NCBI GenBank assembly: GCA_012837285.1
Contig: DURJ01000117.1
Span: 1 to 64,000, forward strand
Origin: Bacillota bacterium
GTDB lineage: Bacteria > Bacillota > DTU030 > DUMP01
Direction of reading: 5' to 3'
DNA length: 64,000 nucleotides
Part shown: positions 32,846-41,674 of the stretch, piece after piece
Layout of the letters: each line of letters opens with the position of its first letter
Position numbering within the stretch: the first letter of the stretch is position 1
Program-made: the position numbers and the translations under genes
Notes under the pieces: model-generated
Told to the model about the DNA's origin: nothing
What the model saw: only the letters and a program-made list of their open reading frames with translations
The model's database searches: none

Positions 32846-33490
32846 ATGAAGAAACTGATTCTGGCTTCGCAATCGCCACGACGCAAAGAATTGTTGGCTA
32901 ACTTGGGAGTGTCGTTTGAAGTTATCCCGAGCCGGGAGGAAGAAGCTGGGGTTTTGGCCAGCGACCCAGGACAGTTAGTTGAAGCATTGGCTCGACGTAA
33001 AGCTGAGGCGGTAGCATCGGCACTGCCAGCCGATCAAGAACTGCTGGTTATTGGTGCCGATACCATAGTCATACTTGACGGAACCATTTTGGGCAAGCCA
33101 AAGAATGTGGGGCAGGCAGCTGTTATGTTACAGGGGCTGTCTGGGCGCTGGCATCAGGTGCTCACTGGGGTAGCTGTGTCCGATCCGGAGTCGGGCTGTA
33201 CTCTTACCGCCCACGAAGTTACCGAGGTGAAATTCCGCTCCCTGACTGCCGAAGAGATTGCCGCCTATGTGGCGACAGGGGAGCCGTTGGACAAGGCCGG
33301 CGCTTACGGTATTCAAGACAAAGGCGCACTATTGGTGGAACGAATCCAGGGCTGTTATTTTAATGTAGTGGGTCTTCCGTTAGTAAAGCTGGCGGGACTC
33401 CTTGCCCGTTGTGGTGTAGACTTATTGAAAAAGGAGAGGGAAAGCGGGCATGAAGTACCACCTAACGTTAAAGGAGCTACCCCCGGATAG
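32846..33490 (+). CDS. maf: Maf-like nucleoside triphosphate pyrophosphatase
   Basis: A 214-residue Maf protein: LASQSPRRKELL (about residues 5-16), GADTIVILDGTILGKP (about 73-88) and YKI-like GAYGIQDKGA (about 155-164). Family members hydrolyse non-canonical or pyrimidine NTPs and are linked to septum control. ATG start after an A/G-rich segment. It overlaps radC by 41 bases and begins the conserved maf-radC-mreBCD order. Confidence 0.93.
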   Translation: MKKLILASQSPRRKELLANLGVSFEVIPSREEEAGVLASDPGQLVEALARRKAEAVASALPADQELLVIGADTIVILDGTILGKPKNVGQAAVMLQGLSGRWHQVLTGVAVSDPESGCTLTAHEVTEVKFRSLTAEEIAAYVATGEPLDKAGAYGIQDKGALLVERIQGCYFNVVGLPLVKLAGLLARCGVDLLKKERESGHEVPPNVKGATPG

Positions 33491-34163
33491 TCGCCCCCGG
33501 GAACGACTAATTAAGCAGGGGGCCGAAAGCCTGGCTACCGCCGAATTGCTGGCTATTATTTTACGGACTGGTTACAAAGGGCGGACAGCTATCCAGGTGG
33601 CGGAGCAATTGCTTTCAGTCGGGGGTGAAGGCGGCGCTCTGCGCTATTTGGTTACGGCTGATGTTAGTGAGTTATCTGCTGTTCCGGGTATAGGGCCGGC
33701 CAAGGCAGCCCAGATTAAGGCAGCTTTGGAGCTGGGTATACGTCTGGCCCAAGAAGATACGGGACAGTGCGATTACGTCCGTTCACCTGAAGACGCGTAC
33801 TTTTTGGTGAAAAGCGATATGCAGTATTTTGATCGCGAGCACTTTCGCACCATTATGCTGAGCACGAAGAATCAGGTACTGGCACAGGAAACTGTAGCTG
33901 TAGGGAGTCTGAGCGCGGCCCTGGTTCACCCACGGGAATTGTTTAAAGGCTGCATCAGAAAAAGTGCGGCGGCAGTCATATTGGTTCATAACCACCCCAG
34001 CGGTGATCCCGAACCTAGCCCGGAGGATATTAAACTTACCGATCGTTTGTCTCAAGCTGGGGTACTGTTGGGAATCCAGGTGCTGGATCATGTCATTATC
34101 GGTGACGGTCGTTATGTTAGCCTCCGGGAACGAGGATTCATTAATCCCTCAGTCTCTAGGTAG
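33450..34163 (+). CDS. radC: RadC/JAB-domain protein
   Basis: A 237-residue RadC protein. N-terminal helix-hairpin-helix (SAVPGIGPAKAAQIKAALEL, about residues 74-93) and a C-terminal JAMM metalloprotease-like domain with the zinc motif HNHPSGDPEPS (about 171-181). Despite the name, no DNA-repair role has been demonstrated for the family. The ATG follows GGAGAGGG and lies inside the end of maf. Confidence 0.93.
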   Translation: MKYHLTLKELPPDSRPRERLIKQGAESLATAELLAIILRTGYKGRTAIQVAEQLLSVGGEGGALRYLVTADVSELSAVPGIGPAKAAQIKAALELGIRLAQEDTGQCDYVRSPEDAYFLVKSDMQYFDREHFRTIMLSTKNQVLAQETVAVGSLSAALVHPRELFKGCIRKSAAAVILVHNHPSGDPEPSPEDIKLTDRLSQAGVLLGIQVLDHVIIGDGRYVSLRERGFINPSVSR

Positions 34164-34195
34164 CAGTTAAGTCGGAGAAAGGAGTCTAGAAGTAG

Positions 34196-35239
34196 ATGGT
34201 CTTAAGCTTCATCCTCAACCAATTTTCTCGCGATATGGGCATTGATTTAGGTACGGCCAATACCTTGGTATTTGTTAAGAACCGGGGAGTTGTCCTGCAA
34301 GAGCCGTCAGTGGTGGCAATTCAACGAGACACCGGGGCAAACTTAGCTGTGGGCGAGGAAGCCAAACGCATGATTGGTCGCACTCCAGGCAATATTATCG
34401 CCATCCGTCCTATGAAGGACGGTGTGATTGCCGACTTCGACGTGACTCAAGCTATGATGCGTCATTTCATTGGCAAAGCTAACCGGGTTCGGGGATTGAT
34501 AAAGCCACGGGTTATTGTGAGCATTCCTTCCGGTGTTACCGAAGTGGAAAAGCGGGCCGTTTTAGATGCCACTTTACAAGCAGGAGCACGGGAGGCGTTC
34601 CTGATCGAAGAACCTATGGCAGCAGCCATCGGAGCAGAACTACCCGTACATGAACCTACTGGCAATATGATAGTAGATATCGGCGGTGGGACTACTGAAG
34701 TGGCTGTAATTTCCCTGGGTGGCATTGTTACCTGCCGTTCTATTCGGATTGGCGGCGATGAGATGGATGAAGCCATTGTGCAGTACATTAAGCGCACTTA
34801 CAATTTAATGATCGGTGAGCGGACGGCTGAAGAAGTGAAGATTAATCTAGGTTCTGCTTTTCTCACAGAAGAGTTTGAGACGGCAGAGCGGGAGATCCGA
34901 GGACGCGACTTGGTAACGGGATTGCCGAAGACAATTCGAATAACAGCGGCCGAAATACATGAAGCGCTGGCTGAACCGGTCACGGCGATTGTGGAGGCAG
35001 TAAAGGTTACCTTGGAAAAAACGCCGCCTGAGCTGGCTGCTGATATTATGGATCGGGGTATTGTTATGACCGGCGGCGGTTCCTTGTTACACGGCATTGA
35101 CATGTTACTGCAGAACGAAACCGGCATGCCTGTGTATGTAGCAGAGAATGCTCTCACGTCTGTAGCTATGGGTACCGGTAGAGCCCTGGACGAAATCGAT
35201 CTCCTGGGCCGGGTGCTAATTGCACCTAAACGTGGTTGA
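34196..35239 (+). CDS. mreB: Rod-shape protein MreB
   Basis: A 347-residue actin-like protein: phosphate 1 motif [14 protein letters not shown] (about residues 13-26), phosphate 2 [14 protein letters not shown] (about 157-170) and adenosine motif [14 protein letters not shown] (about 282-295). It polymerises under the membrane and guides elongation of the cell wall. It is followed directly by mreC and mreD, so the cells are presumably rod-shaped. AAAGGAG lies about 11 bases upstream of the ATG. Confidence 0.97.
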   Translation: MVLSFILNQFSRDMGIDLGTANTLVFVKNRGVVLQEPSVVAIQRDTGANLAVGEEAKRMIGRTPGNIIAIRPMKDGVIADFDVTQAMMRHFIGKANRVRGLIKPRVIVSIPSGVTEVEKRAVLDATLQAGAREAFLIEEPMAAAIGAELPVHEPTGNMIVDIGGGTTEVAVISLGGIVTCRSIRIGGDEMDEAIVQYIKRTYNLMIGERTAEEVKINLGSAFLTEEFETAEREIRGRDLVTGLPKTIRITAAEIHEALAEPVTAIVEAVKVTLEKTPPELAADIMDRGIVMTGGGSLLHGIDMLLQNETGMPVYVAENALTSVAMGTGRALDEIDLLGRVLIAPKRG

Positions 35240-35255
35240 GGAAGGCGGTATTGCC

Positions 35256-36080
35256 ATGCCTGGGCAGGCACGAAACTACAAATACCTGCTCCTGGCTGTG
35301 GCCACGGTGCTGCTCACGCTTCTTATGAGTATTGCGGCCAAGCAGGGGGGGAAAATTGATCCGGCGGAAGGGTTACTACGGGATTTGCTGGCCCCACTTC
35401 AAAAAGCTGTGTTAGCTTTGACCTACAAGGTCAACGCTTCCATCCGTTACGTGGCCGAAATTAGGCGTCTCGGGGAGGAGAACGCCTATCTTAATGCGGA
35501 GATAACCCGACTTAAAGCGCGGGAAAGCGTAGCTGTGGAAGTCTGGCATGAAAATGTTCGTCTGCGCAAACTGTTGGATTTGCCACCAGCAATGCAGGAA
35601 TTCCAACTGCTGGCTGCCCGGGTAGTGGCTCGTGACCCGAGTAATTGGTATAACACTCTGGCCATTGACCAAGGAAAGCAGGCTGGAGTGGAGGCAGGCA
35701 GTTTGGTAGTGACCAATGCCGGTGTTGTTGGACGGGTAAATAAAGTCTCAGCTAATGGTGCCGAAGTGCTGCTTATTAGTGACCAGCGCAGTGCTCTTGG
35801 GGCCATGGGACAATCAAGCCGGGATGTGGGTGTCCTAAGGGGAGGCGATGAGGGGGGCTACTGCCGACTTGTTTATCTTCCGCGCACCGCTTCGGTACGA
35901 AGGGGAGATGTTGTTATTACTTCCGGCCTGGGTGGAGATTTTCCCAAAGGACTGGTTTTGGGCCACGTGGTTGAAGTGCGGGCGGAAGACTATGGGCTGG
36001 GAAAATTTGCTCGAGTGAAGCCGGCGGTAGATTTGGATCATCTGGAGGAAGTGTTAGTTATTATCGAGCCGCAGAGCTAG
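35256..36080 (+). CDS. mreC: Rod-shape protein MreC
   Basis: A 274-residue protein with one N-terminal membrane helix (about residues 10-30), a coiled-coil (EIRRLGEENAYLNAEITRL, about 70-88) and the MreC beta domain (VVARDPSNWYNTLAIDQG, SLVVTNAGVVGRV). It links MreB to the extracytoplasmic synthesis enzymes. The start was set at ATG 35256 after GGAAGGCGG; the frame extends back to 35220 inside mreB without a ribosome site. Confidence 0.95.
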   Translation: MPGQARNYKYLLLAVATVLLTLLMSIAAKQGGKIDPAEGLLRDLLAPLQKAVLALTYKVNASIRYVAEIRRLGEENAYLNAEITRLKARESVAVEVWHENVRLRKLLDLPPAMQEFQLLAARVVARDPSNWYNTLAIDQGKQAGVEAGSLVVTNAGVVGRVNKVSANGAEVLLISDQRSALGAMGQSSRDVGVLRGGDEGGYCRLVYLPRTASVRRGDVVITSGLGGDFPKGLVLGHVVEVRAEDYGLGKFARVKPAVDLDHLEEVLVIIEPQS

Positions 36081-36095
36081 GGGAGAAGAAGGAAG

Positions 36096-36620
36096 ATGGA
36101 TTTTTCCGGCCGACGGTTCTTGATAGTTGCCGGAGGTATGGGCGGTATGCTGGTGCTGCAGAGCACAATGTTTTATAAGATTAAATTATTTGGAGTTAGG
36201 CCTGACCTTATTCTGGCCACAGTGGGTTCGATAGCTCTGTTGCGCGGCTGGTCTCAGGGCCTGTTTTGGGGTGCCATAGGTGGGTTGTTGGAGGATGTGG
36301 TCACGGGCAGTCTGCCGGGGAGCCATGCTGTGGCTAAGAGTATTATCGGGTTTGTTTTAGGCTTACTGGAAGGGAAGGTATTTAAGGAGAATATTTTTCT
36401 CCCGGCTATAACTCTGTTTTTGGCTAGCCTGGCAGAGGGCATTATTTTCTTTCTGGCTTCGGGGTTTTTTGGTGAAATGAGATGGAGTTTTGTGGTTGCC
36501 CTTCGTACCGTTGTGTTTCCTACCGCTGTTGTCACGGCGTTGTTTGCGCCTATTGTTTATCGTTTGTGCGAACTTCTCTACGAGCCGCCCCGCTTTGGTC
36601 AGCGTGGGCGTTCCTTATGA
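36096..36620 (+). CDS. mreD: Rod-shape protein MreD
   Basis: A 174-residue membrane protein with about five helices, in the place and of the size expected for MreD. LRPDLILATVGSIALLRG-like text reads VRPDLILATVGSIALLRG (about residues 33-50), and GLLEDVVTGSLPGSHAVAK is the typical loop. It completes the MreBCD elongation complex. It lies 16 bases after mreC and 12 bases before mrdA. Confidence 0.92.
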   Translation: MDFSGRRFLIVAGGMGGMLVLQSTMFYKIKLFGVRPDLILATVGSIALLRGWSQGLFWGAIGGLLEDVVTGSLPGSHAVAKSIIGFVLGLLEGKVFKENIFLPAITLFLASLAEGIIFFLASGFFGEMRWSFVVALRTVVFPTAVVTALFAPIVYRLCELLYEPPRFGQRGRSL

Positions 36621-36631
36621 GGTGAGGCTTT

Positions 36632-38470
36632 ATGAATCCTAAAGCATTAGAGCGGCGTTTGACCTGTATGTCCATTGTGGCGGTACTGATTTTTGCCGTA
36701 CTTACCGGGCGGCTGGGCTATCTTCAAATTACTGAGGGCGAAAGATACGAAAAGATGGCTACCGAGAATCGAATTCGTCTGTTACCGCTGGCGGCACCGC
36801 GAGGGGATATTCTGGATCGAAACGGGAGAACATTGGTGACCAGCCGCTTAGCGCCGGTAATAAGTGTTGTTCCTATGGACATGGATGATCCGGACGCAGT
36901 CTTAGCGCGTTTAAGCGAGGTCTTAGGCTACGATGTGCGGCAAACAGTCAGTGAGAGGGTAGAACGGCTGAAGGAGCGGAAAGAATATCGGGCTTACACT
37001 CCGATACGCATTGCTACTGATGCCGATATTAATACGCTGACCAAAATTGCTGAACATCAGTCCGAACTCCCTGGGGTGATGATTGAAGAACAACCGGTGC
37101 GGGACTATTTGTTAGGTGATGTGGGGGCTCACGTATTCGGATATGTACGGGAGATTGACCGGGAAGAGCTGGAGGCCTGGCGAGATAAGGGCTATAAGAT
37201 GGGTGATATCGTGGGCAAGACCGGGGTCGAACGGGTGTACGATGAGTATCTGCACGGTGAACCCGGCGGACAACAAGTGGAGGTGGACGCCGACGGGCGG
37301 CCGGTAAAGATACTCCCGGGACGACGAATGCCGGTTCCCGGTCACAGCCTTAAACTTACCTTGGATCGGGAGGTGCAAGAAGCAGCTGTCTTCGGCCTGC
37401 GAAAGGTGATGGAGGCGATCGAGAAAGAATTTCCGACCAAGGCTGCCACAGCGGTAGCGATCGATGTTCGTACCGGTGGTGTGTTAGCTTTGGCCAGCGA
37501 ACCTTCGTTTGATCCTAACATATTTACTAAAGAGACAATACCGCCGGATATCTGGGCCAGCATAAGTGACCCCACCTGGCAACCACAACTGAATCGGGCT
37601 ATACGCGGTGTCTATCCGCCCGGCTCCACCTTCAAGATGGTCACGGCCACAGCCGGATTGGAGACAGGAACCATTAGACCCGAGGACACTATTTTGGACC
37701 GGGGCGTATACTGGCGCGTCGAACCGAAAAAATGCTGGAAAGCCGGCGGTCACGGCGTGGTCCACCTGACTCGGGCCATAGCTGTATCTTGTAATGTTTA
37801 CTTTTATGATCTGGGCTACCGTACTGGCATCGAGAACCTGAACAAGTATGCAGCCTTGTATGGTCTCGGCCAACCCACCGGCATAGATCTTTATCCGGTG
37901 GAAGCTACCGGACTATTGGCTACACCAGAATGGAAACTGGAACATTATAAGGAGTTGGGTCTTAGTCAAGCGGAACCCTGGCAACCGGGGGAGACTTTGA
38001 GCGCTGCTATCGGGCAGGGGTTTTCGGCCTTTACACCGCTTCAAATGGCTAATTACATAGCCACCATAGCTAATGGCGGCACCCGTTATCGTCCCTATTT
38101 GGCCAGCGAGATAATTGCCCCGGACGGCCAGATCGAGCGGACAGTGGAACCGCGGATTATTGAGGAACTTAATCTTGATCCGGAGACAGTAGCTGCTGTC
38201 AGAAAAGGAATGTATCTTGTAACCCAAGGGGAAGGAACGGCAGCTTACTATTTTCAAGGATTTCCAGTTTCGGTGGCTGGAAAGACAGGCACAGCTCAAA
38301 ATCCTCACGGCGCAGACCACGCTTGGTTTGTAGCCTTTGCTCCTTACGAAAACCCCGAAATTGCTGTAGCTGTGTTGGTGGAAAAAGGAGGGCACGGTGG
38401 TTCGGCTGCAGCTCCGGTGGTAAAAAGGATCCTGGAAGCCTACTTTGGTTTTGCCCAGGCAGAGAATTAG
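36632..38470 (+). CDS. mrdA: Penicillin-binding protein 2 (elongation transpeptidase)
   Basis: A 612-residue class B penicillin-binding protein: a single N-terminal membrane helix (about residues 12-32), a dimerisation/pedestal domain (about 55-240) and a transpeptidase domain with the three active-site motifs: STFKM (about 332-336), SCN (about 389-391) and KTGTAQ (about 551-556). It crosslinks peptidoglycan during rod elongation, working with RodA and MreBCD. ATG after ATGAGGTGAGG. A terminator follows at 38535. Confidence 0.95.
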   Translation: MNPKALERRLTCMSIVAVLIFAVLTGRLGYLQITEGERYEKMATENRIRLLPLAAPRGDILDRNGRTLVTSRLAPVISVVPMDMDDPDAVLARLSEVLGYDVRQTVSERVERLKERKEYRAYTPIRIATDADINTLTKIAEHQSELPGVMIEEQPVRDYLLGDVGAHVFGYVREIDREELEAWRDKGYKMGDIVGKTGVERVYDEYLHGEPGGQQVEVDADGRPVKILPGRRMPVPGHSLKLTLDREVQEAAVFGLRKVMEAIEKEFPTKAATAVAIDVRTGGVLALASEPSFDPNIFTKETIPPDIWASISDPTWQPQLNRAIRGVYPPGSTFKMVTATAGLETGTIRPEDTILDRGVYWRVEPKKCWKAGGHGVVHLTRAIAVSCNVYFYDLGYRTGIENLNKYAALYGLGQPTGIDLYPVEATGLLATPEWKLEHYKELGLSQAEPWQPGETLSAAIGQGFSAFTPLQMANYIATIANGGTRYRPYLASEIIAPDGQIERTVEPRIIEELNLDPETVAAVRKGMYLVTQGEGTAAYYFQGFPVSVAGKTGTAQNPHGADHAWFVAFAPYENPEIAVAVLVEKGGHGGSAAAPVVKRILEAYFGFAQAEN

Positions 38471-38534
38471 GGACCGAGTGAGATCCCTTCACTCTGGTTA
38501 GGGATCATGTTAGTATTATGTCAAAAGGTGGAAA

Positions 38535-38562
38535 AATGCGGGGTAAATCCCCGGCATTTTTT
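38535..38562 (+). terminator. Terminator between mrdA and minC
   Basis: AATGCGGGG (38535-38543) pairs with CCCC and GCATT (38549-38558, one bulged G), followed by TTTTTTA. Confidence 0.8.
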
Positions 38563-38664
38563 ATTGGAAAAAGCAGGATTTAGCTGGGTGGAGTTAGAAT
38601 TAAATGGAATAGAACTGGGTAAAGTTTTTTAGTGGGCAAGTAGGCTTTAGGGAGAGGGTCGAAC

Positions 38665-39381
38665 ATGATCAAAGAGGAAGCCGTCTTTAAAGGCACACGG
38701 GACGGGTTGCTCATTGTCCTTGACGATGAATGTGAATTTAAACAAGTGGTGGACAATCTCAAGACCAAATTAGAAGCAGCCCGAGGTTTCTTCCAGGGGG
38801 CCCAGGTGATTATTGATCCTGGAACGAGAAAGCTTACCAACAGACAAAAGAAGTCTTTGTCTAGACTGATCAACAGTCAGGCGGGACTTGCCTTAAAGGG
38901 GTTTACCAATGATAAGTCCAATGAATTAGATCTGCTAGAAGCAGAAGCAGCCGCAGGCAATCCGATAGAAATTGAACCCCCCGGACTGCTTGCATCTGCC
39001 CTGGGCAAGGTTTCGCAACTGCCGGTAATGTTCATTGACCGCAACCTTCGCTGCGGCCAGCAGGTGAATTTTACCGGTCATGTGGTGGTAACCGGTGATG
39101 TAAATCCGGGAGCGGAAATCATTGCTGAAGGGAACATTGTAGTAATAGGGGCGCTGAGAGGCTTGGTACACGCCGGGGCTAGCGGTGATCAGGGAGCTTT
39201 CGTAGCTGCCTTTCGCTTGGAGCCGAGCCAACTTCGAATAGCAGGTGTGTTCACACGTTCCCCGGACGATGAAAGCTGCCAGTTTTCCGGGCAACCAGAA
39301 ATAGCACGGCTACAAGATGGCCAGGTGGTAGTAGAAAAGAATGACACCAACCAAATGCTATCCTTGGTACAACGAAGCTAG
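38665..39381 (+). CDS. minC: Septum-site protein MinC
   Basis: A 238-residue division inhibitor. N-terminal domain: FKGTRDGLLIVLDDECEF. C-terminal beta-helix: RCGQQVNFTGHVVVTGDVNPGAEI followed by GNIVVIGALRGLVHAGASGD, the typical MinC repeat. It blocks FtsZ ring assembly away from midcell, recruited by MinD. ATG with AGGGAGAGG upstream. First gene of minCDE, which here lies between mrdA and rodA. Confidence 0.94.
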   Translation: MIKEEAVFKGTRDGLLIVLDDECEFKQVVDNLKTKLEAARGFFQGAQVIIDPGTRKLTNRQKKSLSRLINSQAGLALKGFTNDKSNELDLLEAEAAAGNPIEIEPPGLLASALGKVSQLPVMFIDRNLRCGQQVNFTGHVVVTGDVNPGAEIIAEGNIVVIGALRGLVHAGASGDQGAFVAAFRLEPSQLRIAGVFTRSPDDESCQFSGQPEIARLQDGQVVVEKNDTNQMLSLVQRS

Positions 39382-39399
39382 AGAAAAGGAGGAGTGGCA

Positions 39400-40200
39400 A
39401 TGGGGGAGGTAATTGTTGTTACATCCGGAAAGGGCGGCGTGGGCAAAACCACCACGGTAGCTAATCTGGGTACAGCCCTGGCCTTAAATGAACATCGGGT
39501 GGTTTTACTGGACGCGGATATCGGACTTCGGAACCTGGATGTGGTGATGGGGCTGGAAAACCGGATCGTGTTCGACTTGGTGGATGTAACAGCGAAAGTT
39601 TGCCGCTTGAAGCAAGCGCTGATTCGCGACAAACGCTTCAACGAACACTTATTTCTACTGCCGGCAGCGCAAACCAGGGATAAAACGGCAGTTACACCGG
39701 AACAAATGAAAAGCCTGACAGAGGAGATAAAGGCGGAGTACGATTATATACTGGTGGATAGTCCAGCCGGCATTGAACAAGGTTTCCGCAACGCCATTGC
39801 CGGTGCCGACCGTGCCATTGTGGTGACCACTCCGGAGGTTTCGGCTGTGCGTGATGCCGACCGCATTATCGGTTTGCTGGAAGCTTCCGAAATGACCGAA
39901 GTTCAACTTCTTATTAACCGTATTCGTCCTACTATGGTAAGGCGTGGCGATATGATGGACATTGATGATATTATCGATATCTTGGCTGTGGACTTAATCG
40001 GAGTAGTGCCGGAAGACGATCGTATAGTGGTGGCTACAAACCGGGGCGAGCCAACAGTCTTAGATAGCTTGTCCCGTTCCGGGCAGGCTTTTCGCAACAT
40101 TGCCCGCCGCATTGCCGGGGAGCAAGTGCCGCTGATGCCGCTGGAAGTCGAAGCAGGGTTTATGGCTCGGGTAAAGCATCTGTTCGGCTTTGGAAGCTAG
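39400..40200 (+). CDS. minD: Septum-site ATPase MinD
   Basis: A 266-residue ParA/MinD ATPase: deviant Walker A VTSGKGGVGKTTT (about residues 6-18), Walker B-like VLLDADIGLRNLDVVMG (about 36-52), DYILVDSPAGIEQGF (about 112-126) and a C-terminal amphipathic helix (GFMARVKHLFGF) for membrane binding. It positions MinC. The start is ATG 39400 because AGGAGG at 39387-39392 is correctly spaced for it and not for GTG 39394. Confidence 0.96.
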   Translation: MGEVIVVTSGKGGVGKTTTVANLGTALALNEHRVVLLDADIGLRNLDVVMGLENRIVFDLVDVTAKVCRLKQALIRDKRFNEHLFLLPAAQTRDKTAVTPEQMKSLTEEIKAEYDYILVDSPAGIEQGFRNAIAGADRAIVVTTPEVSAVRDADRIIGLLEASEMTEVQLLINRIRPTMVRRGDMMDIDDIIDILAVDLIGVVPEDDRIVVATNRGEPTVLDSLSRSGQAFRNIARRIAGEQVPLMPLEVEAGFMARVKHLFGFGS

Positions 40201-40222
40201 GGGCCGAGGAAGGAGGGTAACT

Positions 40223-40498
40223 ATGTTTGATCTTTTGGGTAGAGTCTTTGGACGTGACGAAGCCCCCAGTAAAGAAATTGCCAAGGAGCGGCTACGGCTG
40301 GTTCTGGTACATGATCGAGCCACGGTCTCACCGCAGTTTCTGGAGACGATCAAAGAAGAAGTGATCGGTGTGATTACCGAATACATGGAGATCGACCCTG
40401 CCGGCGTAGAAGTGAGTATCCACAGCCTGGAACGTTCGGTGGCGTTGGTGGCTAGCATTCCCATTAAACGAATGAAACGGGCCATCAAAGCAGTATAA
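40223..40498 (+). CDS. minE: Cell division topological factor MinE
   Basis: A 91-residue MinE: N-terminal membrane-targeting and MinD-activating segment (KERLRLVLVHDRA, about residues 21-33) and the C-terminal topological domain (EVSIHSLERSVALVASIP). It stimulates MinD ATPase and drives Min oscillation, so this organism has the oscillating system rather than only DivIVA-based placement. Start set at ATG 40223 after GGAAGGAGGG; the longer frame overlaps minD. Confidence 0.95.
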   Translation: MFDLLGRVFGRDEAPSKEIAKERLRLVLVHDRATVSPQFLETIKEEVIGVITEYMEIDPAGVEVSIHSLERSVALVASIPIKRMKRAIKAV

Positions 40499-40503
40499 AT
40501 GCC

Positions 40504-40563
40504 TAGACGACGCAGGGAGAAACACTTATAATTAGGGTAGAGTCAGTACTTCTCCCTGGAGGG
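40504..40563 (+). promoter_or_regulatory. Possible promoter and inverted repeat before rodA
   Basis: TAGACG (40504-40509), 17 bases and TATAAT (40527-40532). The minus-ten box lies inside an inverted repeat, CAGGGAGAA (40513-40521) with TTCTCCCTG (40550-40558), whose right arm touches the rodA ribosome site GGAGGGG. Confidence 0.45.
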
Positions 40564-40568
40564 GCATT

Positions 40569-41660
40569 ATGTTTGATAAGCGCTTACTCAAGAATTTGGA
40601 CTATGTCATTATTGCTGTGGTGGTGCTCCTTACCACCATCAGTTTTTTTGTTATTGCCAGTGCCAGCCCGGAAAACCCATCCTATTTTGTAAAACGCCAG
40701 GCGGCTCGGGTGATTGTGGGGCTGGCACTATTTGTGTTGACACTCTCTATCGACTATCATGATCTGGCTCAGTACACCAGATACCTGTACTATACTAACC
40801 TTGCCTTGCTTACAACGGTACTGGTCCTTGGTCGAGAGGCAAAAGGTGCCCAGCGTTGGTTACGAGTAGGTCCGGTGGAAATACAGCCGTCCGAGCTGGC
40901 TAAGCTAATAATCATCATTACATTGGCCGATTTGTTGTCTAAACGAGCCTCTTCTTTGCACACTGTCCGTGATTTGCTGCCAGTGTTTGTTCATGTGGGT
41001 CTACCCATGATTCTCATTTTGAAACAACCTGATTTGGGAACATCATTGGTGTTTATGGGTTTGCTTTTGGGGATGCTGTTTGTGGCCGGGATCAAGTGGC
41101 AGCACTTGGCCGGACTTTGCGGACTGGGAGGGGCTGCGACTCCAGTCTTGTTCTATCTACTGGAGGATTATCAGCGAAAACGCATACTGGCAGTGTTTAA
41201 TCCCTATATTGACCCGGCAGGCAGCGGTTATCATGTAATCCAATCCATGATTGCCATCGGTTCTGGACGCACATGGGGGAAAGGGCTCTTTCGCGGCACC
41301 CAGAATCGACTTGGTTTTTTGCCGGAGCAACATACGGATTTCATCTTTTCGGTGATCGGTGAAGAGTTAGGCTTTGTACGGGCGGCTGGAATTTTGTTCC
41401 TCTATTTTATTCTTGTTTACCGTGGTATCCAAGTAGCCCTAAAAGCCAGGGATGATTTCGGCACTTTACTGGCCACCGGGGTGGTGATTATGTTCACGTT
41501 TCACATATTGGTGAACGTGGGCATGACCATGGGAATTATGCCGGTAACCGGTATCCCACTGCCGTTTATGAGTTATGGTGGCAGCTCTTATCTTACTAAT
41601 ATGATGGCATTGGGATTACTCCTTAATGTTCATATGCGTCGCCAAAAGATTCTGTTTTGA
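40569..41660 (+). CDS. rodA: RodA/FtsW family peptidoglycan glycosyltransferase
   Basis: A 363-residue membrane protein with about ten helices. SEDS motifs: EIQPSELAKL (about residues 104-113), PDLGTSLV (about 158-165), GSGRTWGKGLF (about 235-245), EQHTDFIFSVIGEELGF (about 259-275) and PFMSYGGSSYLTNM at the C-terminus. It polymerises lipid II in partnership with the class B PBP encoded at 36632. Placement next to mre, mrdA and min genes favours RodA over FtsW. Confidence 0.94.
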   Translation: MFDKRLLKNLDYVIIAVVVLLTTISFFVIASASPENPSYFVKRQAARVIVGLALFVLTLSIDYHDLAQYTRYLYYTNLALLTTVLVLGREAKGAQRWLRVGPVEIQPSELAKLIIIITLADLLSKRASSLHTVRDLLPVFVHVGLPMILILKQPDLGTSLVFMGLLLGMLFVAGIKWQHLAGLCGLGGAATPVLFYLLEDYQRKRILAVFNPYIDPAGSGYHVIQSMIAIGSGRTWGKGLFRGTQNRLGFLPEQHTDFIFSVIGEELGFVRAAGILFLYFILVYRGIQVALKARDDFGTLLATGVVIMFTFHILVNVGMTMGIMPVTGIPLPFMSYGGSSYLTNMMALGLLLNVHMRRQKILF

Positions 41661-41674
41661 ATGGAGGATAAGAC

